From JBGSTR01 sp963707135 (GTDB lineage: Bacteria > Pseudomonadota > Gammaproteobacteria > Chromatiales > Chromatiaceae), in NCBI GenBank assembly GCA_963707135.1, contig CAVPOY010000001.1:186001-250000 (forward strand): 64,000 nt of DNA, in the 5' to 3' direction. Of this stretch, positions 34,867 through 43,726 are shown in pieces (the stretch's first letter is position 1; every line of letters begins with the position of its first letter). Under the pieces are notes generated by a model. The model saw only the letters and a program-made list of their open reading frames with translations, searched no databases and had not been told where the DNA came from. A program made the position numbers and the translations under genes.

Positions 34867-36426
34867 ATGACATCGGAGTCCGAGCCTCGGGATATCAGCA
34901 AGCGGTTTCGACGCACCGCCGCGGAGCGCGGCGGAGCCCTCTGTGTCCATGACGACAGGGACGGGCTGAGCTATCAGGCGCTCGATCGGGCATCGGACGG
35001 CATCGCCGCGGCGGCCGCCAGCGCGGGCATCGGCGATGGTGACCGGGTTGGCCTGCTCTGCGTCAACGGCGCCGAGTTCGTGATCGCCTACCTCGGGATC
35101 CTCAAGGTCGGCGCGACCGTCGTGCCGCTGAACCTGATGCTGAATCCGAGGGAGATCGCCTACATCCTGGCCGACAGCGGCGCGCGGGGACTGATACACC
35201 ATCAGGCGCTCGACGCCGCGGCCGAGGCCGCGCTCGAGGGGCTACCGCAAGTCGAATGGCGGGTTCGGATCGGGGAGACCCCCGACCGGCGCTCGCTGGA
35301 TTTCGGCGCCCTGACGCGCACGCTCGCCCCGGCGCCCCCGGAACTGGACCCGGATCGGGGCGACGAGGTCGCCGCCATACTCTACACCTCGGGCACGACC
35401 GGGCGGCCGAAGGGTGCGATGCTGACCCACCGCAACCTCCTGTCCAACTGCGACAGTGTCGCGCAGGCCCTCCTGTTCAATGAGGGGGATCGCGTTCTGG
35501 TCGTGCTGCCGATGTTCCACGCGTTCGCAGCCACCGTCGGCATGCTGACGCCGTTGATGAACGGTCTCGCGCTGGTGCCGCTCGCTCGGTTCGAGCCCAA
35601 GCTCGTCTCCCGGGCGATCGAAGAGCACGGGGCCAGCGTCTTTCTCGGCGTGCCGAGCATGTACGGGACCCTGCTCCGGCTCGACGATGCGGCCGTTGCC
35701 CTGTGGCGCGGTGTAAGGATCTGCGTCAGCGGCGGTGCGGCGATGCCGGTGGCCCTGATGTCGGCGTTCGAGGCACGCTTCGGCGTCCCGGTGCTGGAAG
35801 GGGACGGCCCGACCGAGTGCTCACCTGTCACTTGCGTGAACCCTGTCCATGGGGTCAGGAAACCCGGCTCCGTCGGGCTCCCGGTGCCCGGGGTCGAGAT
35901 GCGCATCCTCGACGAGGCCGGACGGGAGGTCTCCGACGGCTCCCACGGCGAGGTCTGCGTCCGCGGACCGAACGTGATGAGAGGCTATTTCGGGCTGCCC
36001 GACGCGACGCGGGAGAGCTTCCACGGCGACTGGTTCCGCACCGGAGACCTCGGCTATCGCGACGAGGATGGCTACTATTTCCTGGTCGATCGGATCAAGG
36101 ACCTGATCATCACCAACGGGATGAACGTTTACCCGCGGGTCATCGAAGAGGTCCTCTACAGCCATCCGTCGATAGCCGAGGCGGCCGTGGTCGGGGACCC
36201 GGAGCCGCTGCACGGCGAGGTCCCGGTGGCGCATGTGGCCCTGAAGCCGGACACGACAGCCACGCCGGCCGAGATCCGGAGCTGGTGCCGGCAGAACCTG
36301 GGGCGGCACGAGATTCCGCGGCGGGTAATCCTTCATGCGGCCCTGCCGAGAAACGCCGCCGGCAAGATTCTGAAGCGCGAGCTGCGCCGCGGCGGAGAGC
36401 ATGAGCGCGGCGTGTCCGCGCCCTGA
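34867..36426 (+). CDS. AMP-dependent acyl-CoA synthetase/ligase
   Basis: A 519-aa member of the ANL superfamily, most like long-chain fatty acid-CoA ligases. Motifs: the P-loop YTSGTTGRPKGAM (about 177-189), GDGPTECSPVTCVNP (A5), GDWFRTGDLGYRDEDGY (A7/A8) and the hinge RIKDLIITNGMNVYP. The catalytic lysine is in the C-terminal RNAAGKILKREL. No signal peptide. The acyl substrate is not deducible; FadD-type activity is likely but a benzoate or other carboxylate is possible. It lies behind a hairpin after hemN and upstream of a promoter for tig. Confidence 0.88.
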   Translation: MTSESEPRDISKRFRRTAAERGGALCVHDDRDGLSYQALDRASDGIAAAAASAGIGDGDRVGLLCVNGAEFVIAYLGILKVGATVVPLNLMLNPREIAYILADSGARGLIHHQALDAAAEAALEGLPQVEWRVRIGETPDRRSLDFGALTRTLAPAPPELDPDRGDEVAAILYTSGTTGRPKGAMLTHRNLLSNCDSVAQALLFNEGDRVLVVLPMFHAFAATVGMLTPLMNGLALVPLARFEPKLVSRAIEEHGASVFLGVPSMYGTLLRLDDAAVALWRGVRICVSGGAAMPVALMSAFEARFGVPVLEGDGPTECSPVTCVNPVHGVRKPGSVGLPVPGVEMRILDEAGREVSDGSHGEVCVRGPNVMRGYFGLPDATRESFHGDWFRTGDLGYRDEDGYYFLVDRIKDLIITNGMNVYPRVIEEVLYSHPSIAEAAVVGDPEPLHGEVPVAHVALKPDTTATPAEIRSWCRQNLGRHEIPRRVILHAALPRNAAGKILKRELRRGGEHERGVSAP

Positions 36427-36437
36427 GAGAGCGGCGC

Positions 36438-36467
36438 TTGGATAGCCGGTAAGGCGCGGGCTATACT
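36438..36467 (+). promoter_or_regulatory. Sigma-70-type promoter for tig
   Basis: TTGGAT (36438-36443), 18-bp spacer, TATACT (36462-36467), about 90 bp before the trigger factor ATG and just after the acyl-CoA ligase stop. Confidence 0.5.
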
Positions 36468-36557
36468 GCCTCGTTTTTGGGGGCCGGGCCGATGCCCGGT
36501 CCACGGCGGCCAACTGGGGAGCGCATCCGGATAGCGGTGCGCGCGGGAGACGACAGC

Positions 36558-37853
36558 ATGCAGGTATCGGTCGAAGCGGGTGAGGGCCTGGAGCGGCGGA
36601 TGAGGGTCGACCTCACACCGGAGCAGGTGGACAGCGAGGTCGGCAAGCGGCTCCAGCAGATTGCCCGTACCGCCCGGCTTCCGGGCTTCCGTCCGGGCAA
36701 GGTCCCGATGAAGATCCTTCGGCAGCGTTTCGGCGAGCAGGTGCAGCACGAGGTCTTCGGCGACCTGGTGCAATCGAGCTTCTCCGACGCCGTGACCCGG
36801 GAGGCGCTGCGGCCCGCCGGCCTGCCGCGCATCGACCCGGAGATCGACACGGAGGCGAGGCGTTACGGCTACACGGCGACCTTCGAGGTGCTGCCAAAGA
36901 TCGAGCTCGCGCCCCTGACGGGACGGATCGTGAAACGTCCGGTCAGCGAGGTCACGGACGCCGATTTCGAGGCAATGATCGAGCGGCTGCGCACCCAGCG
37001 CAAGACCTGGTCGCCGGTCGATCGCGAGAGCCGACCCGGCGATCAGCTGACGGTCTCCTTCACCGGCACGATGGACGGCGAGCCTTTCGAGGGCGGTTCG
37101 GGAGAGGACGTTCGGCTCGAGCTGGGGTCCGGCCGGATGATCCCCGGTTTCGAGGACGGGCTGATCGGGGCCGGCGCGGGAGAGCAGCGGACCCTGGATC
37201 TCGCATTTCCTGGCGATTACCCGGCCAAGCATCTGGCCGGCAAGCCGGTGCGCTTCGAGGTTACGGTCGCGGGCGTCGCAGAGCCCGTGCTCCCGGAGGT
37301 GGACGAGGAATTCGCGCGAGCCTTCGGCATCGAGAATGGGGATGTCGAGCGGTTCCGCGCCGATGTCAGGGCGAACATGGAGCGGGAGCTTCGGCAGCGG
37401 GTGGATGCCCGGATCAAGGGCGGCGTCATGGACCTTCTGCTGGAGGCGAACGCAATAGACCTGCCCGCGGTCCTGATCAAGGAAGAGATTCGCAGCCTCA
37501 AGGAGCAAGTGGGGCAGGGCGTGCGCGGCGGTGGAATGGGCCTGCCCGACAATCTGTTCGAGGACTCTGCCAGGCGCCGCGTGGCGCTGGGCCTGATCGT
37601 CGCCGAGATCGTCCGGGAGCAGGGAATTCAGGCGGACCCGGAACGGGTCCGTGCGGCCGTCGAAGATCTGGCGTCCACCTACGAACGGCCCGAGGAGGTG
37701 ATCGGTTACTATTACGGCGACCGCAAGCGGTTGAGCTCGGTCGAGTCACTGGTCCTCGAGGACAAGGTCGTCGACTGGGTCCTGGGGCAAGTGACCGTCG
37801 AGGACGAGCCGATCAGCTTCGGGCAGCTGACCGCCCCCGCTTCCGGGGATTGA
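36558..37853 (+). CDS. tig: Trigger factor, ribosome-associated chaperone
   Basis: A 431-aa chaperone and peptidyl-prolyl isomerase. The N-terminal ribosome-binding domain carries the signature GFRPGKVP (within ARLPGFRPGKVPMKI). The FKBP domain spans about 155-240 (GDQLTVSFTGTMDGEPFEGG, MIPGFEDGLIGA), and the C-terminal helical chaperone domain follows. The ATG at 36558 with GGAG nine bases upstream begins MQVSVEAGEGLERRM, as in other Tigs. First gene of the conserved tig-clpP-clpX-lon block. Confidence 0.96.
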   Translation: MQVSVEAGEGLERRMRVDLTPEQVDSEVGKRLQQIARTARLPGFRPGKVPMKILRQRFGEQVQHEVFGDLVQSSFSDAVTREALRPAGLPRIDPEIDTEARRYGYTATFEVLPKIELAPLTGRIVKRPVSEVTDADFEAMIERLRTQRKTWSPVDRESRPGDQLTVSFTGTMDGEPFEGGSGEDVRLELGSGRMIPGFEDGLIGAGAGEQRTLDLAFPGDYPAKHLAGKPVRFEVTVAGVAEPVLPEVDEEFARAFGIENGDVERFRADVRANMERELRQRVDARIKGGVMDLLLEANAIDLPAVLIKEEIRSLKEQVGQGVRGGGMGLPDNLFEDSARRRVALGLIVAEIVREQGIQADPERVRAAVEDLASTYERPEEVIGYYYGDRKRLSSVESLVLEDKVVDWVLGQVTVEDEPISFGQLTAPASGD

Positions 37854-37890
37854 CGGCCCAGGCCGATTGACACAGGTGCGAGCAAATCCA

Positions 37891-38535
37891 ATGAGCAACT
37901 ACCCGACCTCGACCGGCTGGAGCCCTGAGGCGCTCGGCCTGGTGCCGATCGTGATCGAGCAGACCGCTCGCGGAGAGCGATCGTTCGACATTTACTCGCG
38001 CCTGCTGAAGGAGCGCGTGATCTTTCTCGTGGGCGGGGTCGAGGACCACATGGCCAACCTGATCGTGGCCCAGCTCCTGTTTCTGGAGTCGGAGAACCCC
38101 GACAAGGACATCCACCTCTATATCAACTCACCGGGCGGGTCGGTCACGGCGGGGCTGGCCATTTACGACACCATGCGCTTCGTGCGCCCGGACGTGAGCA
38201 CCATGTGCGTCGGCCAGGCCGCCAGCATGGGGGCCCTGTTGCTGGCGGGCGGGGCGGCCGGCAAGCGCTTCTGTCTGCCGCACTCGCGGATGATGATCCA
38301 CCAGCCACTGGGCGGCTTTCAGGGTCAGGCGACGGACATCGACATCCACGCCCGGGAAATCCTCTACATCCGCGACCGGCTCAATCAGATACTTGCCGAG
38401 CACACCGGACAGCCGATCGAGAAGATCGCGGAAGACACCGAGCGGGACCGTTTCCTGGGCGGCGAGGAGGCGCGGGCCTACGGCCTGATCGACAAGGTGA
38501 TCTCTGAACGCGGTCCCGCCCCAACCAAGGCCTGA
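37891..38535 (+). CDS. clpP: ATP-dependent Clp protease proteolytic subunit
   Basis: A 214-aa serine peptidase. The active serine is in GQAASMGALLLAGG, the histidine in RMMIHQPLGGFQGQ, and the aspartate in the EDTERDRFL region. INSPGGSVTAGLAIYDTM is the substrate-binding loop. A short propeptide (SNYPTSTGWSPEALGLVP) would be removed on assembly. The ATG at 37891 is preferred over a TTG eight codons earlier. It forms the ClpXP tetradecamer with ClpX encoded next. Confidence 0.97.
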   Translation: MSNYPTSTGWSPEALGLVPIVIEQTARGERSFDIYSRLLKERVIFLVGGVEDHMANLIVAQLLFLESENPDKDIHLYINSPGGSVTAGLAIYDTMRFVRPDVSTMCVGQAASMGALLLAGGAAGKRFCLPHSRMMIHQPLGGFQGQATDIDIHAREILYIRDRLNQILAEHTGQPIEKIAEDTERDRFLGGEEARAYGLIDKVISERGPAPTKA

Positions 38536-38628
38536 ACATCCGGTTACGGGTCCGCGCGCCTGCCCAGAAGCGATCAAGGTCGCAATTGGCAACCTTTCCG
38601 GCAGAAAATACCCCGGTTCCTGGTCGTC

Positions 38629-38656
38629 TTGCCATCCAAGCTCAATTCGTTATGAT
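38629..38656 (+). promoter_or_regulatory. Sigma-70-type promoter for clpX
   Basis: TTGCCA (38629-38634), 16-bp spacer, TATGAT (38651-38656), followed by an AT-rich TAAAATC; 67 bp before the clpX ATG. It allows clpX to be expressed separately from clpP. Confidence 0.55.
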
Positions 38657-38722
38657 TAAAATCAGCCCAGATAGGGACTGTTGGGTTCCTGTCGCCAACC
38701 GAACTCCGGAGAGCTATCCCCG

Positions 38723-39997
38723 ATGAGCGGAAACAGTCACGGTAAGAGCGACGACGGAAAGCTGCTGTATTGCTCGTTCTGCGGCAAGAGCCAGCACGAG
38801 GTCCGCAAGCTGATTGCGGGACCCTCGGTGTTCATCTGCGATGAATGCGTGGAGCTCTGCAACGACATCATCCGCGAGGAGATGCAGGAAGGCGTCGGCG
38901 ACGCGACCAGCAATCTTCCCAAGCCGCGCGAGATCAACGACAGCCTCGACCAGTTCGTGATCGGCCAGGAGTACGCGAAGAAGGTGCTCTCGGTCGCCGT
39001 CTACAACCACTACAAACGCCTGGAGGTGACGGAGGCCAAGGAAGAGATCGAGATCGCCAAGAGCAACATTCTGCTGATCGGGCCCACCGGGTCCGGCAAG
39101 ACCCTGCTCGCGGAGACCCTTGCCCGTCTGCTGAACGTTCCGTTCACGATCGCCGACGCGACCACGCTGACCGAGGCGGGTTATGTCGGCGAGGACGTCG
39201 AGAACATCATCCAGAAGCTGCTGCAGAAGTGCGACTACGACGTCGAGAAGGCGCAAACCGGAATTGTCTACATCGACGAGATCGATAAGATCTCGCGCAA
39301 GTCGGACAACCCGTCGATAACACGGGACGTCTCAGGCGAGGGCGTCCAGCAGGCGCTGCTGAAGCTGATCGAGGGCACGATCGCCTCGGTCCCGCCCCAG
39401 GGTGGCAGGAAACACCCCCAGCAGGAGTTCCTGCAGGTGGACACCTCCAACATCCTGTTCATCGTCGGTGGTGCCTTCGCGGGTCTCGACAAGGTCGTCC
39501 AGAACCGCTCGCGCAAGACCGGCATCGGTTTTTCCGCCGAGGTCCACAGCAAGGACGACCGACGCCAGATCGGGGAGCTCCTGAGCGCCGTCGAGCCGGA
39601 GGATCTCATCCGCTACGGCCTGATCCCTGAGTTCGTCGGCCGCCTGCCGGTGATGGCGACGCTCGAAGAGCTCGACGAGGACGCGCTGGTGCGTATCCTG
39701 ACCGAGCCGAAGAACGCACTCATCAAGCAATACGGGCGCCTGTTCGAAATGGAAGGTGTCGAGCTCGAGCTGCGCGACGACGCCCTTCGCTCGATTGCAC
39801 GCAAGGCCATGGAGCGCAAGACGGGAGCCCGCGGCCTCCGCACCATCATGGAACAGGTGCTGCTCGATACCATGTACGACCTGCCCTCGATGCACACCGT
39901 CAGCAAGGTGGTCGTCGATGGATCCGTGATCTCCGGCGAGAACAAACCCTTCCTGATCTACGAAGGCGTGGAGAAGCACGCCGCCGCCGCTGACTGA
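38723..39997 (+). CDS. clpX: ClpX, ATPase subunit of ClpXP
   Basis: A 424-aa AAA+ unfoldase. The N-terminal zinc domain has CSFCGKSQHEV and ICDECVELC. The Walker A is GPTGSGKTLLAETLA, the Walker B VYIDEIDKI, sensor regions are present, and the C-terminal D2 domain (KTGARGLRTIMEQVLLD) is complete. The start at 38723 follows CCGGAGAG. A GC-rich inverted repeat (40001-40008 with 40017-40024) lies just after the stop, without a U-tract. Confidence 0.97.
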   Translation: MSGNSHGKSDDGKLLYCSFCGKSQHEVRKLIAGPSVFICDECVELCNDIIREEMQEGVGDATSNLPKPREINDSLDQFVIGQEYAKKVLSVAVYNHYKRLEVTEAKEEIEIAKSNILLIGPTGSGKTLLAETLARLLNVPFTIADATTLTEAGYVGEDVENIIQKLLQKCDYDVEKAQTGIVYIDEIDKISRKSDNPSITRDVSGEGVQQALLKLIEGTIASVPPQGGRKHPQQEFLQVDTSNILFIVGGAFAGLDKVVQNRSRKTGIGFSAEVHSKDDRRQIGELLSAVEPEDLIRYGLIPEFVGRLPVMATLEELDEDALVRILTEPKNALIKQYGRLFEMEGVELELRDDALRSIARKAMERKTGARGLRTIMEQVLLDTMYDLPSMHTVSKVVVDGSVISGENKPFLIYEGVEKHAAAAD

Positions 39998-40217
39998 GCA
40001 CGGCCCGGTGCACGCGCCGGGCCGGTCGCCCGCGGCGGTCTCTTTGCCTCCGCCGGAATAGCCGTTGAAGTCGGGGCCCGGAGCCCTGATTGTCAACCCG
40101 CAACATCAAACGCCCTTGATGCCGAAATCGGGCCGAAGCTCCCGCCGGACCGGCGCGAGCTGCCGAGGTGTTCACCTTAGCCTCGATCGGGCATCGACCC
40201 AACCTGAATAGGCCCCC

Positions 40218-42677
40218 ATGGCGCACCAAGACACTGCTCTCAGACACCCCAGCTCGGCCGCTCAAGACGTGCCAGTCCTGCCGTTGCGGGATGTCGTTGT
40301 CTATCCCCACATGGTCATTCCGCTGTTCGTCGGCCGGGACAAGTCCATCAGGGCCCTGGATGGGGCGATGGCGAGCGACAAGCAGATCCTGCTCATCGCC
40401 CAGAAGAGCGCGGATGTGGACGACCCCGGCGTGGACGACCTGCATGAGATCGGCACGCTGGCCAATATCCTGCAGCTGCTCAAGCTCCCGGACGGGACCG
40501 TCAAGGTCCTGGTTGAAGGCAATCAGCGGGCGCGCATTCTGCGCTTCCTGACTACCGAGGAGTCGTTCTCGGCCGCCATCGAGCCACTCCCTGAGACCAT
40601 CGAGGCGGACGAGCGGGAGCAGGAGGTGCTGATGCGCTCCGCCGTGACCCTGTTCGATCAATACGTGAAGCTCAACAAGAAGGTCCCGCCGGAGGTCCTG
40701 ACGTCGCTGTCGAGCATCGACGAGGTGGGGCGACTCGCCGACACCATGGCGGCGCACATGTCCCTGAAGCTCGACGAGAAGCAGCGCGTGCTCGAGATGA
40801 TCGACGTCCAGGCGCGGCTCGAGCATCTTATGGGTCTGATGGAGTCCGAGAACGACATCCTGCAGATGGAGAAGCGCATCCGGGGCCGGGTGAAGCGCCA
40901 GATGGAGAAGAACCAGCGCGAGTACTACCTGAACGAGCAGATGAAGGCGATCCAGAAGGAGCTGGGCGAGCTGGAGGAGGCGCCGAACGAGCTGGAGGAT
41001 CTCGCGAAACGGATCGAGGCGGCGGGGATGCCGAAGGACGTCAAGGCCAAGGCCCAGTCCGAGCTGAACAAACTGAAACTGATGTCGCCCATGTCCGCCG
41101 AGGCCACCGTGGTCCGCAACTATGTGGACACCCTCGTCAATGTCCCGTGGAACAAGCGCACGCGGATCCGCAACGACATCCGGGTCGCCGAGCAGGTCCT
41201 GGACAAGGACCACTACGGCCTGGAACGGGTCAAGGAACGGATACTAGAGTACCTCGCCGTGCAGCAGCGGGTGCGCAAGCTCAAGGGGCCGATCCTCTGC
41301 CTGGTCGGACCGCCCGGCGTCGGCAAGACCTCGCTGGGTCAGTCCATCGCACGTGCAACCAATCGCAAGTTCGTACGCATGTCACTCGGCGGCGTCAGGG
41401 ACGAGGCGGAAATCCGCGGTCACCGGCGCACCTACATCGGCGCGCTTCCGGGCAAGATCATTCAGAACCTGTCCAAGGTCGGATCGCGCAATGCGCTGTT
41501 TCTGCTCGACGAGATCGACAAGATGGCGATGGATTTCCGTGGCGACCCCGCCTCCGCGCTGCTCGAGGTGCTGGACCCGGAGCAGAACCACACCTTCAAC
41601 GATCATTACCTGGAGGTCGACTTCGACCTCTCCGAGGTCATGTTCGTCGCGACCGCGAACACACTGAATATCCCACCCGCGCTGCTGGATCGGACCGAGG
41701 TGATCCGACTCTCAGGCTATACCGAGGACGAGAAGGTCGCCATCGCCGAGCGTTACCTGATCCCGAAACAGATGAAAAACAACGGCCTCAAGACAGGCGA
41801 GCTGGTGCTTCGCGAGCCCGCCGTGCGGGACATCGTGCGTCATTACACCCGCGAGGCCGGCGTCCGAAACCTGGAGCGGGAGATCTCGAAGATCTGCCGG
41901 AAGGTCGTCAAGGAGGTGCTGCTGAAGAAGCGCAAGGCGCCAACGACGGTTACCGCGAAGGCGCTGGAGAAGTACCTCGGTGTACAGCGGTTCCGCTATG
42001 GACGGGCCGACCAGCACGACCAAGTCGGCCAGGTAACCGGCCTGGCCTGGACCGAGGTCGGCGGCGAGTTGCTGCGGATCGAGTCGGCGCTGGTGCCCGG
42101 AAAGGGAAAGTTCACCTATACGGGCCAGTTGGGCGACGTCATGCAGGAATCGATTCAGGCCGCCATGACGGTGGTTCGTGCCCGCGCGGACGCGTTCGGC
42201 ATACCGCCGGACTTTCACAACACCCTCGACGTGCACATCCATGTCCCGGAGGGCGCCACGCCGAAGGACGGGCCGAGCGCTGGAGTCGCGATGTGTACGG
42301 CTCTGGTGTCCGCCTTGACCAAAATCCCGGTCCGCTCGAACGTCGCGATGACGGGCGAGATCACGCTCCGCGGTGAGGTGCTGCCAATCGGTGGGCTCAA
42401 GGAGAAGCTGTTGGCCGCTCACCGGGGCGGAATCGACACGGTGGTGATCCCGAGCGAGAACGAGCGGGACCTTATCGAGATTCCGAAGAACATCAAGCAG
42501 AACCTGGACATCCGCCCAGTCCGCTGGATCGACGAGGTGCTCGACGTCGCCCTCGTTGGCCATCCGGAGGCGGCTGACGCAAAGGTCGAGGGCGGAGAGC
42601 CGACCGTCCAGCCAGAGGAACCCCGGGACAGGTCGTCCGAGACCGCGAGGCCGCAAGGTGCCCGGACTCACCATTGA
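40218..42677 (+). CDS. lon: ATP-dependent protease Lon
   Basis: An 819-aa Lon protease: N-terminal substrate domain (VLPLRDVVVYPHMVIPLFVG), coiled-coil region, AAA+ domain (Walker A GPPGVGKTSLGQ near residue 358, Walker B ALFLLDEIDKM) and the C-terminal protease domain. The catalytic Ser is in PKDGPSAGVAM and the Lys in PIGGLKEKLLAAH. A poorly conserved tail follows ALVGHPEA. The ATG at 40218 is the first in frame next to the conserved start. It degrades damaged and regulatory proteins. The upstream 220-bp gap should hold its promoter. Confidence 0.97.
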   Translation: MAHQDTALRHPSSAAQDVPVLPLRDVVVYPHMVIPLFVGRDKSIRALDGAMASDKQILLIAQKSADVDDPGVDDLHEIGTLANILQLLKLPDGTVKVLVEGNQRARILRFLTTEESFSAAIEPLPETIEADEREQEVLMRSAVTLFDQYVKLNKKVPPEVLTSLSSIDEVGRLADTMAAHMSLKLDEKQRVLEMIDVQARLEHLMGLMESENDILQMEKRIRGRVKRQMEKNQREYYLNEQMKAIQKELGELEEAPNELEDLAKRIEAAGMPKDVKAKAQSELNKLKLMSPMSAEATVVRNYVDTLVNVPWNKRTRIRNDIRVAEQVLDKDHYGLERVKERILEYLAVQQRVRKLKGPILCLVGPPGVGKTSLGQSIARATNRKFVRMSLGGVRDEAEIRGHRRTYIGALPGKIIQNLSKVGSRNALFLLDEIDKMAMDFRGDPASALLEVLDPEQNHTFNDHYLEVDFDLSEVMFVATANTLNIPPALLDRTEVIRLSGYTEDEKVAIAERYLIPKQMKNNGLKTGELVLREPAVRDIVRHYTREAGVRNLEREISKICRKVVKEVLLKKRKAPTTVTAKALEKYLGVQRFRYGRADQHDQVGQVTGLAWTEVGGELLRIESALVPGKGKFTYTGQLGDVMQESIQAAMTVVRARADAFGIPPDFHNTLDVHIHVPEGATPKDGPSAGVAMCTALVSALTKIPVRSNVAMTGEITLRGEVLPIGGLKEKLLAAHRGGIDTVVIPSENERDLIEIPKNIKQNLDIRPVRWIDEVLDVALVGHPEAADAKVEGGEPTVQPEEPRDRSSETARPQGARTHH

Positions 42678-43200
42678 TGCGAGGATTGCTATCGCCCGTC
42701 GATCGGCTCCCAGGAAGCGGAGAAGGAGAATTTCGATCCCCGTCGACTTTATTTTCGACGGCCCTAAGCGGGCAACACCGGCGGTTTGTCGCTGGAGCGT
42801 ACCAGGGGTCGCCTGTCGGGGTGACCGCCTGTTCGCCGCGGGAACAGGGCGCGACCAAGCCTCTCGAGTCGAGGGTTCTCATCGGGGGGCGGCAATTCGT
42901 ACCCGGGGCCCTTTCGGCGGTGGGCTTGCCGCGGCTGCCGGATGGACCGTAGGACGTTCTTTGAATCCGCCGCGGCATGTACCAGAGCCCCTATTAATCA
43001 CCGATTTCTGCTCATTCCGGGCAAAAGCCGGTTGCTCTGCCGCATCCCGCGCTATAGCATTCAGGGCCTCAAGAAGTACACGAGGTACGGGCCTTCGGGC
43101 CGCCGGGCCTCCTCGTACCTGGAGTAATTGGCACGGTGTTCGGACTGGTGCGCCATGTTTTTCATGGGGATGACGTGGCAAGTTTAATAAAGGGGGATCA
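42678..43200. other. Non-coding stretch between lon and hup
   Basis: 523 bp without a believable gene. It holds a hairpin with CCGTCGA/TCGACGG arms (42740-42746 with 42755-42761) and a CTTTATTT loop, possibly the lon transcription end. Nearer hup is a complex inverted repeat (43083-43120). The hup ribosome binding site, AGGGGG, sits at the right end after an AT-rich TTTAATAA. Confidence 0.4.
43083..43120 (+). other. Complex hairpin upstream of hup
   Basis: Outer arms AGGTACG (43083-43089) and CGTACCT (43114-43120) enclose a GGCC-TTCG-GGCC mini-hairpin (43090-43101). It lies 80-118 bp upstream of the HU start and could be a structured 5' leader, a terminator of upstream transcription, or a repeat element. 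Confidence 0.4.
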
Positions 43201-43473
43201 ATGAACAAATCGGACCTGATCGAGGCGATGGCGGAGGCGGCGGACATCCCGAAGGCGGCGGCGGGCCGTGCACTGGACGCCCTGACGGACACCATTGCCG
43301 TCGCTCTGAAGAACGGGGAAACCGTTTCGGTTATAGGCTTCGGGACCTTCCTGGCCAAGGAGCGCGCGGCCCGAACGGGGCGCAACCCTCAAACGGGCGC
43401 GTCGATCCAGATTGGCGCCTCGCGAACGCCTTCGTTCAAGGCTGGCAAGGCCTTGAAGGACGCGATACAATAG
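43201..43473 (+). CDS. hupB: DNA-binding protein HU
   Basis: A 90-aa nucleoid protein. It opens MNKSDLIEAMAEAADIPKAA, has the dimerisation core (VSVIGFGTF), and the DNA-intercalating arm with the family signature GRNPQTGASIQI, ending KAGKALKDAI. The size is standard. The position directly after lon and before the ppiD gene is the usual hupB place in gammaproteobacteria. AGGGGG precedes the ATG. Confidence 0.96.
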   Translation: MNKSDLIEAMAEAADIPKAAAGRALDALTDTIAVALKNGETVSVIGFGTFLAKERAARTGRNPQTGASIQIGASRTPSFKAGKALKDAIQ

Positions 43474-43486
43474 GCGTTCGTCTTCG

Positions 43487-43562
43487 GGGTGCTTAGCTCA
43501 GCTGGGAGAGCATCGCCCTTACAAGGCGAGGGTCGCAGGTTCGATCCCTGCAGCACCCACCA
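43487..43562 (+). tRNA. tRNA-Val (anticodon TAC)
   Basis: A 76-nt cloverleaf: acceptor GGGTGCT pairs with AGCACCC, the anticodon stem TCGCC/GGCGA encloses CTTACAA with anticodon TAC, and the T-arm GCAGG-TTCGATC-CCTGC is intact. CCA (43560-43562) is encoded. It begins 13 bp after the hup stop and so may share its transcript. Confidence 0.97.
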
Positions 43563-43571
43563 AGACAGAAC

Positions 43572-43648
43572 GGAGCGGTAGTTCAGTTGGTTAGAATACC
43601 GGCCTGTCACGCCGGGGGTCGCGGGTTCGAGCCCCGTCCGCTCCGCCA
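43572..43648 (+). tRNA. tRNA-Asp (anticodon GTC)
   Basis: A 77-nt cloverleaf: acceptor GGAGCGG/CCGCTCC, discriminator G, encoded CCA (43646-43648). The anticodon stem CCGGC/GCCGG encloses CTGTCAC with anticodon GTC. It lies nine bases after tRNA-Val; both are followed by one terminator. Confidence 0.97.
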
Positions 43649-43660
43649 TATATAAATCTA

Positions 43661-43696
43661 AACGGGGTATCCTTCCGGGTACCCCGTTTTCGTTTT
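43661..43696 (+). terminator. Rho-independent terminator after the tRNA pair
   Basis: Nine-bp perfect stem AACGGGGTA/TACCCCGTT (43661-43669 with 43680-43688), ten-base loop, then TTCGTTTTC. It ends the hup/tRNA transcription unit 30 bp before ppiD. Confidence 0.85.
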
Positions 43697-43726
43697 CTGT
43701 CCCACCTGTCGTTCGAAGCTCAAGCC

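Noticed and set aside
42674..42952. 92-aa open frame after lon
   Set aside because: No similarity, no ribosome binding site, and a composition like the other random frames of this GC-rich stretch.
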